Part shown: positions 1-7,189 of the stretch, one piece after another
Position numbering within the stretch: position 1 is the stretch's first letter
Layout of the letters: every line of letters starts with the position of its first letter
Assembly (NCBI GenBank): GCA_019237595.1
Contig: JAFAGU010000047.1
Span: 1-11,797 of the forward strand
Origin: Betaproteobacteria bacterium
GTDB lineage: Bacteria > Pseudomonadota > Gammaproteobacteria > Burkholderiales > SG8-39
Length of the DNA: 11,797 nucleotides
Reading direction: 5' to 3'
Program-made: the position numbers and the translations under genes
Notes under the pieces: model-generated
What the model was told of the DNA's origin: nothing
The model's database searches: none
The model's input: the letters and a program-made list of their open reading frames with translations, nothing else

Positions 1-435
1 GGCGACATCCTGCACTCGAGGGTGGCGCGCTCGCTCATCCATGGACTCACCACTCTCGGCGCCGCCGAGGTCCGCGTCATCGGCCCGTACACGCTGATGC
101 CCACGGGCGTCGAGGCGCTGGGCGTGCGCCGCTTCGTCGACATGCGCGAAGGCCTGCGCGGCGCCGACGTAGTCGTGATGCTGCGCCTGCAGAACGAGCG
201 CATGCGCGGCGCCCTGCTGCCGTCCGCCCAGGAGTTCAACAAGCACTACGGGCTCACGGCGGAAAAGCTCGCGCTGGCGGCCCGCGACGCGATCGTCATG
301 CATCCGGGGCCCATGAACCGAGGCGTGGAGATCGACTCCTCCGTCGCCGATGGGCCGCATTCCGTGATCCTTCCCCAAGTCACCTTCGGCATCGCAGTTC
401 GCATGGCCGTCATGAGCATGGTGGCAGGCAACTGA
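1..435 (+). CDS. pyrB: Aspartate carbamoyltransferase catalytic chain, C-terminal part (5' end outside window)
   Basis: The enzyme transfers a carbamoyl group from carbamoyl phosphate to L-aspartate, the first committed step of pyrimidine synthesis, in the cytoplasm. The frame is open from base 1, beginning GDILHSRVARS, a conserved PyrB segment whose Arg is expected to contact substrate, so the true start lies upstream. About 144 residues remain. Further family signatures are LRLQNERM near bases 181-204 and the HPGPMNRG motif encoded from base 301, which lies in the aspartate-binding domain. The end, ILPQVTFGIAVRMAV, is the usual PyrB C-terminal helix. The stop shares one base with the start of the next gene (TGATG at 433-437), so the two are probably translationally coupled. 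The neighbouring dihydroorotase-like protein suggests a class A type PyrB/PyrC' complex as described in Pseudomonas; that is inference. Confidence 0.96.
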   Translation, partial: GDILHSRVARSLIHGLTTLGAAEVRVIGPYTLMPTGVEALGVRRFVDMREGLRGADVVVMLRLQNERMRGALLPSAQEFNKHYGLTAEKLALAARDAIVMHPGPMNRGVEIDSSVADGPHSVILPQVTFGIAVRMAVMSMVAGN

Positions 436-1694
436 TGCGACTGCTCATCAAGGGCGGGCGGGTAGTGGATCCGGTCGGCGGGAAAGAGGGCGTCGGGGAC
501 CTCTATGTCGCAGAGGGCAGGGTCTCCGAGCCGTTCGCCAAGCCGGAAAGGACGATCGACGCCAAGGGCCTCGTCGTTTCGCCGGGGTTCATCGATCTGT
601 CGGCGCGGCTTCGCGAGCCGGGCCAGGAATACAAGGCGACCCTCGAGTCTGAAATGGCGGCCGCCGTCGCCGGCGGCGTGACGAGCCTCGCCTGCCCGCC
701 GGACACCGACCCGGCCCTCGACGAGCCGGGCCTCGTCGACATGCTTCGGCGCCGCGCGAAGGCGCTCTCGAGGGCGCGCGTGCACCCGATCGGCGCGCTC
801 ACGGTCAAGCTCCGCGGGGAAGCGCTGACCGAGATGGGCCAGCTCGCGACGGCCGGTTGCGTCGCGTTCTCGCAGGCCAACGAGCCCCTCACGGACACGC
901 AAGTGCTCTGGCGCGCGCTCCAGTACGCAGCGACTTTCGGCTTCCCGGTCTGGCTTCGCGCGCAGGATGCGTATCTTGCGCGCGAGGGGGTCGCGCACGA
1001 CGGCGAGATCGCGACTCGCCTCGGGCTGCCGGCGATCCCTTCCTTTGCCGAGACGATCGCGCTGGGCACGCTGCTCGAGCTCGTGCGCGCGACCGGCGCC
1101 CGCGTGCACGTGTGCCGCCTGTCGACGGCGGGCGCCGTCGAGCTCGTGCGCAAGGCCAAGGCCGAGCGGCTTGCCGTGACGAGCGACGTCGCCATCCATC
1201 ACGTGCACCTTTCCGAGAACGATCTCGGGTATTTCGACGCCCAATGCCGGCTCGATCCCCCGCTGCGAAGCCAGCGCGATCGCGACGCGCTCGCGCGTGG
1301 GCTGGCCGAGGGCGTGATCGACTGCGCCGTCTCCGACCATACGCCCGTGGACGAGGACGCAAAGCATCTTCCCTTCGCCGAAGCGGAGCCCGGAGCGACC
1401 GGCCTCGAGCTTCTGCTGCCGCTCACTCTCAAGTGGGCGGCGGCGCAGGGGCTGCCGCTCGCAAAAGCGCTTGCGCGCATCACGTGCGACCCGGCGCGCA
1501 TCCTCGGCACGGGAGCAGGCACCCTCGCCCCCGGTGCCCCCGCCGACCTGACCGTCTTCGATCCGAAGAGCGAGTACCGCCTGACCGCCCAGGCGCTCAA
1601 GAGCCAGGGAAAGAACACGCCCTTCCTCGGCTACTCGCTTAACGGGCGCGTGCTATATACGGTCGTGGCCGGCAACGTCGTGTACGAGGCATGA
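435..1694 (+). CDS. pyrC: Dihydroorotase-like protein, probably non-catalytic (PyrC'/PyrX type)
   Basis: A 419-residue amidohydrolase-fold protein of the class I dihydroorotase family; normal family length. The frame is recognisable from MRLLIKGGRVVDP, PGFIDLSARLREPG (51-63) and the C-terminal NTPFLGYSLNGRVLYTVVAG. The metal site is broken. The HxH of active enzymes (DxHxH) is replaced by S56 and R58. The FSDDG segment carrying the bridging Asp reads FSQAN (145-149). The ligand His before ED is R175 (WLRAQD), and the His of the HVST motif is R228 (VCRLST). Only the late Asp, D301 in SDHTP, is kept. Hydrolysis of carbamoyl aspartate is therefore unlikely. In Pseudomonas such PyrC' proteins are needed to assemble active aspartate transcarbamoylase, and that role is inferred here from its position directly after pyrB. 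A true dihydroorotase should be encoded elsewhere. It overlaps rlpA by 4 bases (ATGA). Confidence 0.93.
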   Translation: MRLLIKGGRVVDPVGGKEGVGDLYVAEGRVSEPFAKPERTIDAKGLVVSPGFIDLSARLREPGQEYKATLESEMAAAVAGGVTSLACPPDTDPALDEPGLVDMLRRRAKALSRARVHPIGALTVKLRGEALTEMGQLATAGCVAFSQANEPLTDTQVLWRALQYAATFGFPVWLRAQDAYLAREGVAHDGEIATRLGLPAIPSFAETIALGTLLELVRATGARVHVCRLSTAGAVELVRKAKAERLAVTSDVAIHHVHLSENDLGYFDAQCRLDPPLRSQRDRDALARGLAEGVIDCAVSDHTPVDEDAKHLPFAEAEPGATGLELLLPLTLKWAAAQGLPLAKALARITCDPARILGTGAGTLAPGAPADLTVFDPKSEYRLTAQALKSQGKNTPFLGYSLNGRVLYTVVAGNVVYEA

Positions 1695-2608
1695 GGCTCT
1701 GCGTCTTGCTCTTGATCGCAGTGCTCGCCGGTTGCGCGTCCACTCGCGAGCCCGCCTCCCCGCCGGAAGCGCCGATCCTGGCTTCGCCGCAGGCCGCGCC
1801 GGCTTCACCTGCGCCGGGGCGGGGCGGCTACTACAAGGACGACGGGCCCGGCGAAAATCCGCCGCCCAACCTCGCCGCGATCCCCGACGCCGTGCCGCGC
1901 CGCGAGCCGCCCAATCGCTACGCGAACCGGCCTTACACGGTGCTCGGTGCGAACTATGTTCCGATCTCCACGACCCAGCCGTACAAGGAGCAGGGCATCG
2001 CGAGCTGGTATGGGAAGAAATTCCACGGGCAGAAGACTTCGAGCGGCGAGCCGTACGACATGTACGCCATGACCGGCGCGCACAAGACGCTGCCCATCCC
2101 GAGCTACGCCCGGGTGACGAATCTCGCGAACGGCCGCAGCGTTGTCGTGCGCATCAACGATCGCGGCCCGTTTCATTCCGAGCGGATCATCGATCTCTCC
2201 TACGCTGCCGCCTATAAGCTCGGCTACGCGGGCGCGGGGAGCGCGCGCGTCGAGGTGGAAGCGATCCTGCCCGACGCCGAATCGAAGGTCGCGGCCGCGC
2301 CGCAGCCGCGCGCCGTGCCGGAGCCGACGCCGGCGCTCGCTGAGGTCTCGGCGCCGGCCGAGCCGCCCTCCGCCATGAAAAGCGTGTACCTGCAGGTCGG
2401 CGCGTTCAGCGCCCGCGAGAACGCCGAGGACCTTCGCTCGCGCGTCGTGCGCCAGCTCGCCTGGCTCTCCGAACGCCTGGAGGTCCTTTCCATCGGAAAC
2501 CTCTGGCACCTGCAGGTGGGCCCTTATGCAAGCCGCGAGGCTGCGCGCAGCATCGCCGAGCGCATCGAGAGCGAGCTCAACGTGAAGCCGCTCCTGGTCA
2601 GCCGCTAG
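1691..2608 (+). CDS. rlpA: RlpA-family septal ring lytic transglycosylase, lipoprotein with SPOR domain
   Basis: A 305-residue outer-membrane lipoprotein candidate. A short hydrophobic signal ends in the lipobox LAGC, making C15 the lipidated residue. A Pro/Ala-rich linker follows to about residue 95. The RlpA double-psi beta-barrel spans about 100-195, from GIASWYGKKFHG through VRINDRGPFHSERIIDLS. The conserved acidic and histidine residues expected in active RlpA are present: E120, D123, H131 and D157. A second low-complexity linker (196-228) leads to a SPOR domain (about 229-305, YLQVGAF and WHLQVGPYAS), which in this family binds denuded glycan strands at the division septum. RlpA of Pseudomonas cleaves naked glycans; the preserved residues suggest the same activity here. 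The ATG overlaps the stop of the preceding gene as ATGA, so rlpA is probably expressed at least partly from the pyrimidine operon. Confidence 0.95.
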   Translation: MRLCVLLLIAVLAGCASTREPASPPEAPILASPQAAPASPAPGRGGYYKDDGPGENPPPNLAAIPDAVPRREPPNRYANRPYTVLGANYVPISTTQPYKEQGIASWYGKKFHGQKTSSGEPYDMYAMTGAHKTLPIPSYARVTNLANGRSVVVRINDRGPFHSERIIDLSYAAAYKLGYAGAGSARVEVEAILPDAESKVAAAPQPRAVPEPTPALAEVSAPAEPPSAMKSVYLQVGAFSARENAEDLRSRVVRQLAWLSERLEVLSIGNLWHLQVGPYASREAARSIAERIESELNVKPLLVSR

Positions 2609-2645
2609 GACGTTCGCGGCGCGCCGATTCGCCCGATCCACTCCG

Positions 2646-2651
2646 TATAAT
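2646..2651 (+). promoter_or_regulatory. -10 element (TATAAT) of a probable promoter for the dacC-lipA run
   Basis: A perfect TATAAT lies in the 65-base gap between rlpA and the D,D-carboxypeptidase gene, 22 bases before its ATG. Transcription would start near 2658, leaving a short leader. No good -35 hexamer sits at the right spacing, and the leader shows no strong Shine-Dalgarno sequence. The call rests on the -10 match and its position in the only real gap between 435 and 6506. Confidence 0.5.
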
Positions 2652-2673
2652 CCGCAGCTTTTTCGGCAAGCCC

Positions 2674-3798
2674 ATGCACCGCGTTCTCGCCAGGCTCACT
2701 TTCCTTCTCTTCGTTCCCGCCGCCGTGGCGGCGCCTACGCCGCCGCCGATCGTCGCTCGTGCCTGGCTCGTCGCCGACATGACGAGCGGCCAGGTCCTCG
2801 CCGCGGAAAAGCCCGCCGAGCGCATCGAGCCCGCTTCGCTTACGAAGCTCATGACGGCCTACCTCGTCTTCTCGGCGCTTCGCGACAAGAAGCTCTCGCT
2901 CGAGCAGCAGGTCCTGGTATCGGAAAAAGCCTGGCGCGCTCCCGGTTCGCGCATGTTCATCAAGGTCGGCACGCAAGTAGGCGTGGACGACCTCATTCGG
3001 GGCATGGAGGTGCAGTCGGGCAACGATGCGTCCATCGCTCTCGCCGAAGCGGTCGCCGGGTCGGAGGAAGTCTTCGCCCAGATGATGAACCGGGAGGCCG
3101 CGCGCCTGGGGATGAAGGACACGAGCTTCCGCAACGCCACCGGGCTTCCCGATCCCCAGCACTACACCACGGCGAACGATCTCTACCTGCTTTCCTCCGC
3201 GCTCATCCGCGATTTTCCCCAGTACTACGCCCAGTACTACTCGCAGAAGGAGTTCCGCTACAACAACATCACGCAACCCAACCGCAACCGGTTGCTGTGG
3301 ATCGATCCGAGCGTGGACGGCATCAAGACCGGGCACACGGATACTGCCGGTTATTGCCTCATCGCGTCCTCGCGCCGCGGCGAGCGGCGGCTCATTTCGG
3401 TGCTGCTCGGCTCGAGCTCGGAGTCCACGCGCGCCCAGGAATCGCTCAAGCTCCTCAACTGGGGATTCCAGTTCTTCGACGACGTGAAGCTCTACGCCGC
3501 CAACCAGGAAGCGAAGTCGCTCGAGGTGTGGAAGGGAGCGGCGAAGTCCGTGAAGGCCGGCTTCGCGAGCGACCTCGTCCTCACGGTGCCGAAGGGCGAA
3601 GCGGAAAAGGTGAAAGCGGAGCTTCTCTCGCAGCAGCCGCTCGTTGCGCCGGTCGCGCAGGGCCAGCGCGTGGGAACGCTGCGGGTTTCGCTCGACGGCA
3701 AGCCCGTCGGCGAATATCCGCTCGTCGCGCTCGAGCCCGTGCCGGTGGCGGGGTTTTTCGGCAGGACCTGGGATACACTGCGGCTCTGGCTGAAGTAG
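2674..3798 (+). CDS. dacC: D-alanyl-D-alanine carboxypeptidase, PBP5/6 type
   Basis: A 374-residue low-molecular-weight penicillin-binding protein that removes the terminal D-Ala from peptidoglycan pentapeptides in the periplasm. It has a signal peptide (residues 1 to about 20, cleavage likely after AVAA). The three active-site motifs are intact: S55-LT-K58 with the acyl-ester serine, S115-G-N117, and K218-T-G220 followed by His. A C-terminal beta-rich PBP5_C domain covers about 268-358, and the final segment (about 360-374, FFGRTWDTLRLWLK) looks like the amphipathic helix that anchors PBP5/6 to the inner membrane. Length is normal for the family. The symbol dacC is used as commonly given in betaproteobacteria; dacA would be equally defensible. 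The next gene, a D-amino acid transaminase, starts 13 bases after the stop and also concerns D-amino acids. Confidence 0.96.
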   Translation: MHRVLARLTFLLFVPAAVAAPTPPPIVARAWLVADMTSGQVLAAEKPAERIEPASLTKLMTAYLVFSALRDKKLSLEQQVLVSEKAWRAPGSRMFIKVGTQVGVDDLIRGMEVQSGNDASIALAEAVAGSEEVFAQMMNREAARLGMKDTSFRNATGLPDPQHYTTANDLYLLSSALIRDFPQYYAQYYSQKEFRYNNITQPNRNRLLWIDPSVDGIKTGHTDTAGYCLIASSRRGERRLISVLLGSSSESTRAQESLKLLNWGFQFFDDVKLYAANQEAKSLEVWKGAAKSVKAGFASDLVLTVPKGEAEKVKAELLSQQPLVAPVAQGQRVGTLRVSLDGKPVGEYPLVALEPVPVAGFFGRTWDTLRLWLK

Positions 3799-3811
3799 GG
3801 GCGAGCACGCG

Positions 3812-4687
3812 GTGTCCACGGTCTACCTGAACGGCAGGTTCCAACCGATCGAAGAGGCGAAGATCCCGGTCCTCGACCGTGGATTCATCTTCGGGGATGG
3901 CGTCTACGAGGTCGTGCCGGTGTATTCGCGCGTGCCCTTCCGGCTCGGCGAGCACCTCGAGCGCCTGGAGCGGAGCCTGCGCGAAACCGCGATCCGCAAC
4001 CCGCACTCGCGCGCCGAGTGGGAGAAGCTCGTCCTTCGCATCGTCGCCGAGCAACCCTTCGAGGACCAGGCGGTGTACTTCCAGGTGACGCGCGGCGTGG
4101 CGAAGCGCGACCACGCCTTTCCCAAGAACGCAGAGCCGACGGTGTTCATGATGTCCAATCCCCTCGTCCCGCCTTCGCGCGAGCAGGTGGAGAGGGGCGG
4201 CGCAGCAGTCACCGCCGTCGACAATCGCTGGCTGCGCTGCGACATCAAGTCGATCTCGCTCATCGGCAACTGCCTGCTTCGCCAGCTTTCCGCCGAAGCG
4301 GGCGCGGCCGAGACGATCCTCTTCCGCGACGGCCGCCTCACGGAGGCATCGTCATCCAACGTCTTCATCGCTCGGCGCGGAGTCATCCACACGCCGCCGA
4401 AGAACAACCTCGTCCTTCCGGGGATCACGTACGACGTGGTGCTCGAGCTCGCTCGCGCGAACGGCTTGCCGCTCGAGATCCGCGACGTGCTCGAGAGCGA
4501 GGTCCGCTCGGCGGACGAGATCTGGGTGAGCTCTTCCTCCAAGGAAGTCTTCCCCATCGTCGAGCTCGACGCTCGCCCCGTGGGCGACGGCAAGCCCGGG
4601 CCGCTCTTCCGGCGCATGTACTCGCTCTACCAGGACTTCAAGCAGAAGGTGATGCGCGCGGGGAAGCGCGAGCCGATCTCGGCCTGA
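3812..4687 (+). CDS. dat: D-amino acid (D-alanine) aminotransferase, class IV PLP enzyme
   Basis: A 291-residue fold-type IV transaminase that interconverts D-alanine plus 2-oxoglutarate with pyruvate plus D-glutamate, linking to peptidoglycan precursors. The PLP lysine is K146 in CDIKSISLIGN and the ring-nitrogen Glu is E178 in LTEASSSN. Residues matching the carboxylate trap of characterised D-amino acid transaminases are present: Y32 (GDGVYE), R99 and H101 (KRDHAFP), which favours a D-amino acid enzyme over the related branched-chain transaminase or aminodeoxychorismate lyase. The start is a GTG at 3812, chosen because a purine-rich ribosome binding site (AGGGGCGAG, 3797-3805) precedes it and because the protein begins with the usual YLNGRF strand. 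It begins 13 bases after dacC and ends one base before the DUF493 gene. Confidence 0.93.
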   Translation: MSTVYLNGRFQPIEEAKIPVLDRGFIFGDGVYEVVPVYSRVPFRLGEHLERLERSLRETAIRNPHSRAEWEKLVLRIVAEQPFEDQAVYFQVTRGVAKRDHAFPKNAEPTVFMMSNPLVPPSREQVERGGAAVTAVDNRWLRCDIKSISLIGNCLLRQLSAEAGAAETILFRDGRLTEASSSNVFIARRGVIHTPPKNNLVLPGITYDVVLELARANGLPLEIRDVLESEVRSADEIWVSSSSKEVFPIVELDARPVGDGKPGPLFRRMYSLYQDFKQKVMRAGKREPISA

Positions 4688-4688
4688 A

Positions 4689-4961
4689 ATGCCCGACGCG
4701 CAATCCGCTTCACCGCTCGCTTTTCCCTGCGAGTTCCCGATCAAGGTCATGGGGCGCAAGGGCCCCGGATTTGCGCAGGCCGTGGTGGACATCGTGTTGA
4801 AGCATGCGCCCGACTTCGACGCTGCCACGGTGGAGATGCGGCCGAGCCGGCAGGGCACCTACCTCAGCGTCACGTGCGTCGTCCGTGCCACCTCGCGAGA
4901 GCAGCTCGACGCGCTCTATCAGGAACTGTGCGACCATCCCGCGGTGGTGATGGCGCTGTGA
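4689..4961 (+). CDS. ybeD: DUF493/YbeD family small protein
   Basis: A 90-residue cytoplasmic protein with the small alpha-beta (ACT-like) fold of the DUF493/YbeD family. Recognisable parts are the FPCEFPIKVMG start strand, a VVDIVLKHAP helix, the SRQGTYLSVTCVVRATS strands, and the DALYQELCDHPAVVMAL ending typical of the family. Its molecular role is not established; it very often sits directly before lipB in proteobacteria, as here. The ATG is one base after the dat stop, and its GTGA end overlaps the lipB start by 4 bases, so expression is probably coupled to both neighbours. Confidence 0.93.
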   Translation: MPDAQSASPLAFPCEFPIKVMGRKGPGFAQAVVDIVLKHAPDFDAATVEMRPSRQGTYLSVTCVVRATSREQLDALYQELCDHPAVVMAL

Positions 4962-5581
4962 CTGCCGCGCCTGCACAGGCGCTCGAAAAGCCGGTCGTGC
5001 GGGAGCTCGGTCGAGTCCCCTACGAGGAGACGGCGCGCTCGATGCGCGAGTTCACCCATCGACGCGACGAAACTACTCCCGACGAGCTCTGGCTCCTCGA
5101 GCATCCTCCGGTCTACACGCTCGGGCAGGGCGCCGCGGCCGTGACGGTTGCAAACGGCATCCCGGTCCTTCGCTCCGATCGCGGCGGCGAGATCACCTAC
5201 CACGGCCCGGGACAGGTCGTGATGTACACCCTCGTCGACCTTGCGCGCCTGGGCATCAAGGTGAAGCGCTTCGTGTGGCTGCTCGAGCAGGCGGTGATCG
5301 AGCTCGTCGGGGCGGGCGCCGAGCGCCGCGCCGGCGCGCCCGGCGTCTACGTAGGCGGCGCCAAGGTCGCAGCGCTCGGCATCCGCGTCACGCGCGGGCG
5401 CGCGTACCACGGCGTCTCGCTGAACGTGGACATGGACCTCTCGCCCTTCTCAGCCATCGACCCCTGCGGCTATCCGGGCCTCAAGGTGACGCAGCTCAAG
5501 GATCTCGCCTTGCCGCACTCGCCTTCAGCCGCAGCGCGCGGGCTCGCGCGGGCGTTTCTGCGGAATCTCGAAAATGCGTGA
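4958..5581 (+). CDS. lipB: Octanoyltransferase (lipoate-protein ligase B)
   Basis: A 207-residue cytoplasmic enzyme that moves the octanoyl group from acyl carrier protein to lipoyl domains, the first step of endogenous lipoate synthesis. Family motifs run in order: LWLLEHPPVYTLGQG (44-58), RGGEITYHGPGQVVMYTLVDL (76-95), GVYVGGAKVAALGIRV with the catalytic Lys K136, and DPCGYPGLKVTQL with the catalytic Cys C170. The start is taken as the GTG at 4958, which forms a GTGA overlap with the DUF493 stop and gives a normal family length. The in-frame ATG at 4874 lies deep inside the DUF493 gene and would add 28 Arg-rich residues with no family resemblance. The 3' end overlaps lipA by 8 bases. Confidence 0.95.
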   Translation: MTAAPAQALEKPVVRELGRVPYEETARSMREFTHRRDETTPDELWLLEHPPVYTLGQGAAAVTVANGIPVLRSDRGGEITYHGPGQVVMYTLVDLARLGIKVKRFVWLLEQAVIELVGAGAERRAGAPGVYVGGAKVAALGIRVTRGRAYHGVSLNVDMDLSPFSAIDPCGYPGLKVTQLKDLALPHSPSAAARGLARAFLRNLENA

Positions 5582-6506
5582 AGCGGGGGCGAAGGAAAAG
5601 GGCGCGGCCAAGGTCATCAAGATCGCAGTCCGCGAAGAAGCGCTCCCGAAGCCTTCATGGATCCGCGTGCGCACGCCGTCTCCTGGCTCTCGGTATCACG
5701 AGGTAAAGCGGATACTTCGCGAACAGAAGCTCCACACGGTGTGCGAGGAAGCGACGTGCCCGAACATCGGCGAGTGCTTCGGCAAGGGCACGGCGACTTT
5801 CATGATCCTCGGGGACATCTGCACGCGCCGCTGCCCGTTCTGCGACGTCGCGCACGGCCGGCCGCTCCCTCCCGATTCCGAAGAGCCGCGACACCTCGCC
5901 GAGACGATCGCACGCCTGGGCCTTTCCTATGTGGTGGTGACGAGCGTCGATCGGGACGACCTGCGCGACGGCGGCGCGCGGCATTTCGTGGACTGCATCG
6001 CGCAAATCCGCAAGCAATCGCCTGCAACCACCATCGAAGTCCTCGTGCCCGATTTTCGGGGGCGCCTCGAGCAGGCGCTCGAGACGCTCGCCGCCGCACC
6101 ACCCGACGTGATGAACCACAACCTCGAGACCGTGCCTCGGCTATACAAGCGCGCGCGCCCCGGCGGCGATTATCGGCACTCCCTGGGCCTCTTCGATCTT
6201 TTCCGAAAGCTTTGTCCTTCGGTTCCGACGAAATCCGGCCTCATGGTCGGGCTCGGCGAGACCGACGACGAGATCATCGAGGTCATGCGAGACCTGCGGG
6301 TGCACGACGTGGACATGCTCACCATCGGCCAGTACCTGCAACCCTCGCCGCACCACCTGCCGGTGGAGCGCTACGTGCACCCGGACGCGTTCAAGGCGTT
6401 CGAGGCGGCCGCTGCGCGGATGGGATTCCGCCATGCCGCCGTGGGTGCGATGGTCCGCTCTTCGTACCACGCGGACCGGCAGGCCCACACGGCGGGAATC
6501 GCCTAG
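5574..6506 (+). CDS. lipA: Lipoyl synthase (radical SAM)
   Basis: A 310-residue radical SAM enzyme that inserts two sulfur atoms into protein-bound octanoyl chains to give lipoyl groups for pyruvate and 2-oxoglutarate dehydrogenases and the glycine cleavage system. Both iron-sulfur sites are complete: the auxiliary cluster motif CX4CX5C at C57, C62 and C68, and the radical SAM motif CX3CX2C at C83, C87 and C90. The C-terminal R295-SSYH motif, whose serine ligates the sacrificial cluster, is also present, as are the NHNLETVPRLY and KSGLMVGLGET segments. The ATG overlaps lipB by 8 bases and has no clear ribosome binding site, pointing to translational coupling. The stop codon interlocks with that of the convergent thioredoxin-like gene in a CTAG at 6503-6506. 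Confidence 0.97.
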   Translation: MREAGAKEKGAAKVIKIAVREEALPKPSWIRVRTPSPGSRYHEVKRILREQKLHTVCEEATCPNIGECFGKGTATFMILGDICTRRCPFCDVAHGRPLPPDSEEPRHLAETIARLGLSYVVVTSVDRDDLRDGGARHFVDCIAQIRKQSPATTIEVLVPDFRGRLEQALETLAAAPPDVMNHNLETVPRLYKRARPGGDYRHSLGLFDLFRKLCPSVPTKSGLMVGLGETDDEIIEVMRDLRVHDVDMLTIGQYLQPSPHHLPVERYVHPDAFKAFEAAAARMGFRHAAVGAMVRSSYHADRQAHTAGIA

Positions 6507-7000
6507 CCGGCGAGCGCTTTCTCGACCACGCGGTCGAACTCGCGCCAGTCGGGCTCGCCGACGAACCGGCGCACCACGCGCCCGTTCTTGTCGATCACGA
6601 AAGTCGTCGGCGTGATGTGGATGTTGCCGAAGCGCCGGGCGACCTCGTCCGTCGTGTCGAGCGCCACCTTGAAGGGGAGGTGCGCCTTCTGCGCATAGTC
6701 CGCGACCCGGTTGGGATGGTCCTTCACCGCGACCGCGACCGTCTCGTACCCGCGAGGGGAAAACCTGCGATGCGCCTCGATCATGCGCGGCATCTCGCGC
6801 ATGCAATCGGGGCACCACGTCGCCCAGAAGTTCACCACCGTCACCTTCCCGCGCAGGTCGGAGGTCGTGAACGTCTCTCCCGAAAGGGTGATGAAGCGCG
6901 CCTCGGGGGCCTGGGCGGCCGGCCGCGCGAGCACGGCGGCGAAAACGCCCAGGGCGAGGAAGGCGAGGGCGACTAGGACCTTGATGGCGGGGTTATTCAC
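6503..7000 (-). CDS. TlpA-like membrane-anchored thioredoxin-family protein
   Basis: A 165-residue protein with one N-terminal hydrophobic signal anchor (AIKVLVALAFLALGVFAAVLA) followed by a periplasmic thioredoxin fold of the TlpA/ResA class. The redox motif WCPDC contributes C63 and C66, the preceding strand reads VTVVNFWATW, and the cis-proline is in HITPTTFVIDKNG (P131). Such proteins reduce or maintain cysteines in the periplasm, for example during cytochrome maturation; the partner cannot be read from the sequence. The frame is open to an ATG at 7054, but the GTG at 7000 is preferred: it places the anchor at the N-terminus, and a TATCAT -10-like element lies inside the longer version's 5' part. 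With the ATG the protein would be 183 residues. It is convergent to lipA with overlapping stops. Confidence 0.88.
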   Translation of the reverse strand: MNNPAIKVLVALAFLALGVFAAVLARPAAQAPEARFITLSGETFTTSDLRGKVTVVNFWATWCPDCMREMPRMIEAHRRFSPRGYETVAVAVKDHPNRVADYAQKAHLPFKVALDTTDEVARRFGNIHITPTTFVIDKNGRVVRRFVGEPDWREFDRVVEKALAG

Positions 7001-7020
7001 GGCGAGCGAGTCGGGCGAGA

Positions 7021-7026
7021 ATGATA
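7021..7026 (-). promoter_or_regulatory. Possible -10 element (TATCAT) for the TlpA-like gene
   Basis: On the minus strand TATCAT is found 20 bases before the preferred GTG start of the thioredoxin-like gene, in a locally AT-rich patch (7019-7030) within very GC-rich sequence. On the plus strand the same patch reads GATATTTT and could serve the divergent flippase-like gene. No convincing -35 hexamer is visible on either strand, so this is a weak call. Confidence 0.3.
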
Positions 7027-7066
7027 TTTTCGCGCCGTTACGCGGGCTTGTCATGCCGCCGCCGCC

Positions 7067-7189
7067 ATCAAGCTCACGCTCACCCTCGCCCTGATCGCCG
7101 TCGGCCTCGCGGGCCGTTCTGCGCTCGACAAGCTGCTCGCGCTGCGCGGCGGCGCCGAGCTCGTCGCCCTCTGGGCGCAGGTCTCCAGC
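7067..7189 (+). other. N-terminal coding extension of the flippase-like gene lacking a usable start codon
   Basis: The frame of the downstream membrane protein stays open upstream to the stop at 7022-7024, and the 41 codons from 7067 encode a hydrophobic helix followed by a segment rich in KLLA, GGAE and LWAQ. This resembles the first helix and loop of WzxE-type flippases, so it is almost certainly part of the protein. No ATG, GTG or TTG occurs in this frame from 7025 to 7189. An ATG at 7053 is out of frame by one base and hits a stop at 7092. One extra G after it (ATGGCC instead of ATGCC) would give MAAAA followed by IKLTLTL in frame. The likely explanations are a sequencing or assembly error in the GCC repeat, or a real frameshift. 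Confidence 0.7.

Noticed and set aside
246..1367. Long open frame (373 codons) on the minus strand across pyrB/pyrC
   Set aside because: It is antisense to well-recognised genes, is rich in Arg/His/Ala as expected of a shadow frame in GC-rich DNA, and shows no domain.
2605..3819. 404-codon open frame on the minus strand opposite the D,D-carboxypeptidase gene
   Set aside because: It mirrors a gene with all three penicillin-binding motifs; composition is that of an antisense shadow with no recognisable fold.
5657..6976. 439-codon open frame on the plus strand over lipA and beyond
   Set aside because: It lies in another frame of lipA and continues antisense to the thioredoxin-like gene; very Arg/Pro/Gly-rich with no motif.
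7053..7094. Small open frame ATG CCG CCG ... TGA as an upstream leader peptide of the flippase-like gene
   Set aside because: Only 13 codons, no ribosome binding site, and better explained as the true start displaced by an indel.
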